64,000 nucleotides of DNA from Alphaproteobacteria bacterium. Its GTDB lineage: Bacteria; Pseudomonadota; Alphaproteobacteria; Ferrovibrionales; Ferrovibrionaceae. Made by a program: the position numbers and the translations under genes. Shown one piece after another: positions 61,062-64,000 of the stretch (within the stretch, counting starts at the first letter, position 1; each line of letters begins with the position of its first letter). The stretch is taken from contig CANJGB010000009.1 in the NCBI GenBank assembly GCA_947473805.1, positions 1 to 64,000 on the forward strand. Reading direction: 5' to 3'. A model generated the notes under the pieces. That model was given only the letters and a program-made list of their open reading frames with translations. It had not been told where the DNA came from and searched no databases.

Positions 61062-61077
61062 TGGCACGGCTCTTGCT
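61062..61077 (+). promoter_or_regulatory. Sigma-54 (RpoN) -24/-12 promoter of nasT
   Basis: TGGCACGGCTCTTGCT matches the sigma-54 consensus TGGCACG-N4-TTGCW exactly, with GG and GC separated by 10 bases. Transcription should start near 61088. GCACC half-sites at 60974, 61025 and 61039 are possible remnants of NtrC-like sites. Confidence 0.75.
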
Positions 61078-61114
61078 GCCTATATCCCACTTTACCAAAT
61101 CGGACGATCACAAC

Positions 61115-61702
61115 TTGAGTGGCCTGCGCATTCTCCTGGTGGACGAGAACCCCGACCGTGCCGCATGGCTGGACGAGGCGCTGCGCGGCCACGGCTACGA
61201 CCTTGTGGCGCAGGTATTGCCCAACATGCTGACGGCGGCCAAGGTCCGCGACACGTCGCCGGACGTCATCATCGTCGATATCGAATCGCCGAGCCGCGAC
61301 ACCATCGAGAGCATGCGCCAGATCAATGCCGAGCAGCCGCGGCCGATCGTCATGTTCGTCGACCAGTCGGACGAGGGAAACATCCAGCAGGCCATGCAGG
61401 CAGGCGTTTCCGCCTACATCATCGACGGGCTGGACCCCAAGCGGGTGAAGCAGATCCTCGACGTCGCCATCGCCCGGTTCCGCGAATTCCAGGCGTTGCG
61501 CGACGAACTGAAGAAGACCAAGGACACCCTCGCCGACCGCAAGCTGATCGACCGCGCCAAGGCGATCCTGATGCGCGAGCGCGGCCTGACCGAGGAGGCC
61601 GCGCATGCCGCGCTGCAGCGCCTGGCCATGGACCGGCAGCAGCGGCTGGGCGAAGTGGCCGAGGCGCTTATCGCCTTTGCCGGCGTGCTGAAGAAAAAAT
61701 AG
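61115..61702 (+). CDS. nasT: ANTAR-domain response regulator NasT (antiterminator)
   Basis: 195 residues from TTG 61115. An upstream ATG at 61058 lies inside or before the sigma-54 promoter, so it should not be in the transcript. A receiver-like domain (RILLVDENPDRAAWL...VDIESPSRD) is followed by a coiled linker and a C-terminal ANTAR RNA-binding domain (about 135-190; LIDRAKAILMRERGLTEEAAHAALQR). NasT-type proteins bind paired hexaloop hairpins in nitrate-assimilation leaders and prevent termination. Exactly such a leader follows before nrtA. The NasS sensor that usually restrains NasT is not in the window. Confidence 0.88.
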   Translation: MSGLRILLVDENPDRAAWLDEALRGHGYDLVAQVLPNMLTAAKVRDTSPDVIIVDIESPSRDTIESMRQINAEQPRPIVMFVDQSDEGNIQQAMQAGVSAYIIDGLDPKRVKQILDVAIARFREFQALRDELKKTKDTLADRKLIDRAKAILMRERGLTEEAAHAALQRLAMDRQQRLGEVAEALIAFAGVLKKK

Positions 61703-61820
61703 GCCGCTGCACAGGGTGAAAGCATAACCGCCCCTTTTTTGTGCACTGCAATATCTGGCCTGAAATTTAGACGCCCGATTAACTTATTGAAAAATATCAA
61801 CTAACCCGCACATCGGCGAC

Positions 61821-61836
61821 TGGCACGGTTACTGCT
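61821..61836 (+). promoter_or_regulatory. Sigma-54 (RpoN) -24/-12 promoter of the nrt operon
   Basis: TGGCACGGTTACTGCT, preceded by C, keeps the -24 TGGCACG, the 10-base GG-to-GC distance, and TGCT at -12. The predicted transcript start is near 61847, just before the first leader hairpin at 61848. Confidence 0.72.
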
Positions 61837-61847
61837 TAGTTAAGTTT

Positions 61848-61918
61848 GTGCGGCGCAATGGCGCGTCGTGCGGCGGAACCCCAGCGGTTCCAGAAATTGA
61901 ATTCGGACAATGGCGTCC
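61848..61918 (+). promoter_or_regulatory. ANTAR-responsive RNA leader, two AATGGC hexaloop hairpins
   Basis: P1: a 9-bp stem (61848-61856 with 61863-61871, including G-T pairs) closing the hexaloop AATGGC (61857-61862). P2: GGAC/GTCC (61905-61908, 61915-61918) closing an identical hexaloop AATGGC (61909-61914). ANTAR targets are pairs of hexaloops with A at position 1 and G at position 4, which both satisfy. A GGAACC/GGTTCC hairpin lies between them (61875-61891). Confidence 0.75.
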
Positions 61919-61959
61919 AGCGATGCTGCCTTTTGGCAGTGGTTGCGGACGCCTTTTTT
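61912..61959 (+). terminator. Attenuator (intrinsic terminator) overlapping leader hairpin P2
   Basis: GGCGTCC (61912-61918) pairs with GGACGCC (61947-61953), with an inner CTGCC/GGCAG stem-loop, followed by TTTTTT. Its 5' arm is the loop end and 3' arm of P2, so P2 and the terminator exclude each other. It stops transcription 40 bases before nrtA unless antiterminated. Confidence 0.85.
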
Positions 61960-61998
61960 ATTGCCCGCCGCGTGGGGCGGCACAGACGGAGAGCAACG

Positions 61999-63327
61999 AT
62001 GAGCAAGCCGGGCGACATGGTGCTGAACAAGGGCGTGGGGTTTAACCGTCGGAGCGTTTTGAAGGGTGGCGCGGGCGCACTGGCGCTGCTGGCCGCGACA
62101 CGGGCGCAATTCCCGTCGGGTGCGTTTGCGCAGGCCGCGGGGCCCGAGGTCAAGGGTACCACGCTGGGCTATATCGCGCTGACCGACGCCTCGCCGCTGA
62201 TCATCGCGCAGGAAAAGGGCCTGTTCGCGAAGTACGGCCTGACCGAGATGAACATCGCCAAGCAGGCCTCGTGGGGCGCCACGCGCGACAATATCGAACT
62301 GGGCGCGGGCAGCGGCGGCATTGACGGCGCCCACATCCTGACGCCGATGCCCTACCTGATCAGCACCGGCAAGATCACCAAGGGCAACGTAAAGATCCCG
62401 ATGTCGATGCTGGCGCGACTCAACACCAACGGCCAGTCGATCTCGGTCTCCAAGACGTACGCCAACATGGGCGTGACCACCAACGCCAAGACCCTCGGCG
62501 CCGCCTTCAAGAAGGCCAAGGCGGACGGCAAGGAAATCAAGTGCGCGGTGACCTTTCCCGGCGGCACCCACGACATGTGGATGCGCTACTGGCTGGCCGC
62601 GAACGGCATCGATCCGGAGAAGGACGTCTCGACCATCACCGTGCCGCCGCCGCAGATGGTGGCCAACATGAAGGTCAACACCATGGAGGCCTTCTGCGTC
62701 GGCGAGCCGTGGAACTCCCAGCTCGTCCACCAGGGTATCGGCTTCACCGCGCTGGTGACCGGCGAGTTGTGGAAGGACCACCCTGAAAAGTCGCTGAGCA
62801 TCCGCGCCGACTGGGTGGAGAAGAACCCGAAGGCGACGAAGGCCATCATCATGGCCGTCCAGGAAGCGCAAATGTGGTCGGACAAGCCGGAGAACAAGAA
62901 GGAACTCTGCACCATCGTCGGCGGCCGCGACTGGTTCAAGGTGCCGGTCGAGGACATTCTCGACCGCCAGAGCGGCGAGATCGACTACGGCGACGCCGGC
63001 CGGAAGGTGAAGGTGGGTCTCGACAGCCCGCTGGTCATGAAGTTCTGGCGTGACTTCGCGTCCTACCCGTACCAGAGCCACGACCTGTGGTTCCTGACCG
63101 AGAACATTCGCTGGGGCTACCTGCCGGCCGACACCGACACCAAGGCACTGATTGCCCAGGTGAACCGCGAGGACCTGTGGCGCGATGCGGCGAAGTCGCT
63201 GGGCGTCGCCGCGGCCGAGATCCCGACCTCAACCTCGCGCGGCAAGGAAACCTTCTTCGACGGCAAGGTCTTCGATCCGGCCAACCCTGCCGCCTACCTG
63301 AAAAGCCTGGGCATTACCCGCGTCTAG
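61999..63327 (+). CDS. nrtA: Nitrate ABC transporter substrate-binding protein NrtA
   Basis: 442 residues. A twin-arginine signal (FNRRSVLKGG, Arg17-Arg18) precedes a CmpA/NrtA-type binding domain: LGYIALTDASPLIIAQEKGLF, AHILTPMPYLIS, CAVTFPGGTHDMWMRYWLAANG. It presents nitrate (or nitrite/cyanate in relatives) to the NrtB/C transporter. The start ATG 61999 has GGAGAG upstream and lies beyond the attenuator, so expression depends on read-through. Followed by nrtB after 14 bases. Confidence 0.93.
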   Translation: MSKPGDMVLNKGVGFNRRSVLKGGAGALALLAATRAQFPSGAFAQAAGPEVKGTTLGYIALTDASPLIIAQEKGLFAKYGLTEMNIAKQASWGATRDNIELGAGSGGIDGAHILTPMPYLISTGKITKGNVKIPMSMLARLNTNGQSISVSKTYANMGVTTNAKTLGAAFKKAKADGKEIKCAVTFPGGTHDMWMRYWLAANGIDPEKDVSTITVPPPQMVANMKVNTMEAFCVGEPWNSQLVHQGIGFTALVTGELWKDHPEKSLSIRADWVEKNPKATKAIIMAVQEAQMWSDKPENKKELCTIVGGRDWFKVPVEDILDRQSGEIDYGDAGRKVKVGLDSPLVMKFWRDFASYPYQSHDLWFLTENIRWGYLPADTDTKALIAQVNREDLWRDAAKSLGVAAAEIPTSTSRGKETFFDGKVFDPANPAAYLKSLGITRV

Positions 63328-63341
63328 AGACGGAGCTTCGC

Positions 63342-64000
63342 ATGACGATCAAGGCAGATACTTTCGCCAAGTCCGGCCTGGGCGAAGGCCTGCTTCCCGC
63401 CAGCCTCGTCCCCCGGCTTGTCGCCGGGGGCAAGGCGGCGGCGGCGCGGGTGGTCCCCCCGCTACTATTCCTCGCCCTCCTGCTCGCGATCTGGGAGATC
63501 GCCTGTTCGCGCGCCGGCTCGCCGCTGCCGCCGCCGTCAAAGGTGGTCAGTGACACCTGGACACTGATTGTCGATCCGTTCTTCGACAAGGGCGGCATGA
63601 ACAAGGGCCTGTTCTGGCACCTGGCGTCGAGCCTGAAGCGCGTCGCCATGGGCTTCTCCATCGCCGCCGTCGTGGGTATCGCGCTGGGCGTGCTGGTCGG
63701 CCAGTCGACCTTGGCCTTCCGCGGTCTGGACCCGATTTTCCAGGTGTTTCGCACCGTGCCGCCGCTGGCCTGGCTGCCGCTGTCGCTCGCCGCGCTCAGG
63801 CAGGCGGAACCTTCGGCAATCTTCGTCATCGCCATCACGGCGATCTGGCCGATCATCCTGAACACCGCAGTCGGCATCCGGAACATTCCGCAGGACTACC
63901 GCAACATCTCACGCGTGCTGCAGCTCAATGGCGCCGAATATTTCTTCAAGATCATGCTGCCGGCGACGGTGCCGTTCATGTTCACGGGCCTGAAGATCGG
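63342..64000 (+). CDS. nrtB: Nitrate ABC transporter permease NrtB (3'-truncated by window edge)
   Basis: The first ~219 residues of a permease, starting at ATG 63342 (GGAG 10 bases upstream). A hydrophobic helix LLFLALLLAIWEIACS is followed by the family segment SLKRVAMGFSIAAVVGIALGVLVG, then FRTVPPLAWLPLSLAA and VGIRNIPQDYRNISRVLQLNGAEYFFKIMLPATVPFMFTGL, the NrtB/SsuC-type coupling loop. It continues beyond base 64000. No stop codon is seen in frame. It should be followed by the ATPase gene nrtC. Confidence 0.92.
   Translation, partial: MTIKADTFAKSGLGEGLLPASLVPRLVAGGKAAAARVVPPLLFLALLLAIWEIACSRAGSPLPPPSKVVSDTWTLIVDPFFDKGGMNKGLFWHLASSLKRVAMGFSIAAVVGIALGVLVGQSTLAFRGLDPIFQVFRTVPPLAWLPLSLAALRQAEPSAIFVIAITAIWPIILNTAVGIRNIPQDYRNISRVLQLNGAEYFFKIMLPATVPFMFTGLKI

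Overview
The window is high-GC chromosomal DNA from an alphaproteobacterium. The evidence is the aerobic CobS/CobT cobaltochelatase pair, a Suv3-like helicase, a CarD protein beside an RpoH-type sigma factor, BigR/Blh sulfide genes, NasT nitrate control and an alphaproteobacterial palindromic repeat. The cobST / phytase-like esterase / rpmB order resembles Rhodospirillales-type genomes, but no rRNA or other phylogenetic marker fixes the genus. I see no insertion sequence, prophage, CRISPR array or replication origin. One tRNA (Arg-CCT) is present.

Layout. 1-27.5 kb is mostly housekeeping: cobS (cut by the left edge) and cobT, rpmB, meaB and methylmalonyl-CoA mutase (a B12 theme), a Suv3-like helicase, an S4 protein, ferredoxin fdxA, CarD with a long Lys/Ala/Pro tail, a phosphatase-fold protein that has lost its catalytic residues, an rpoH-like sigma factor, an M48 protease with a degenerate SNase-like partner, AsmA, a PagL-like deacylase, a peroxiredoxin, a BigR-controlled sulfide module and a TerC/YjbE exporter with a long structured leader.

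27.8-61 kb is a large catabolic region in many short operons with alternating strands. It encodes two TctC-type and one branched-chain-type solute-binding protein (none with its membrane transporter here), a BKACE-type cleavage enzyme, a TauD dioxygenase, an aldo/keto reductase, a 6-oxocamphor-hydrolase-like crotonase, two CaiB/BaiF CoA transferases (one with rearranged domain order), a Rieske oxygenase with a small partner protein, SDRs, four extended-SDR epimerase-like proteins, a UGSC-family fusion protein co-directional with a luciferase-like monooxygenase and a hydrolase, and an acyl-CoA module (two dehydrogenases, MaoC hydratase, thiolase-fold plus DUF35 pair, MmgE/PrpD). The enzymes suggest CoA-dependent degradation of an alicyclic or branched carboxylic compound. 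The substrate cannot be read from sequence.

61-64 kb is a nitrate-assimilation locus: nasT, then nrtA and nrtB (cut by the right edge). nasT and nrtA are each preceded by a consensus sigma-54 -24/-12 element. The nrtA leader contains two hairpins with the identical hexaloop AATGGC, the second overlapping an intrinsic terminator, which is the architecture expected for antitermination by an ANTAR protein such as NasT. The other observations most worth following are the UGSC fusion, the dead phosphatase-fold protein beside rpoH, the permuted CoA transferase and the thiolase/DUF35 probable retro-aldolase.
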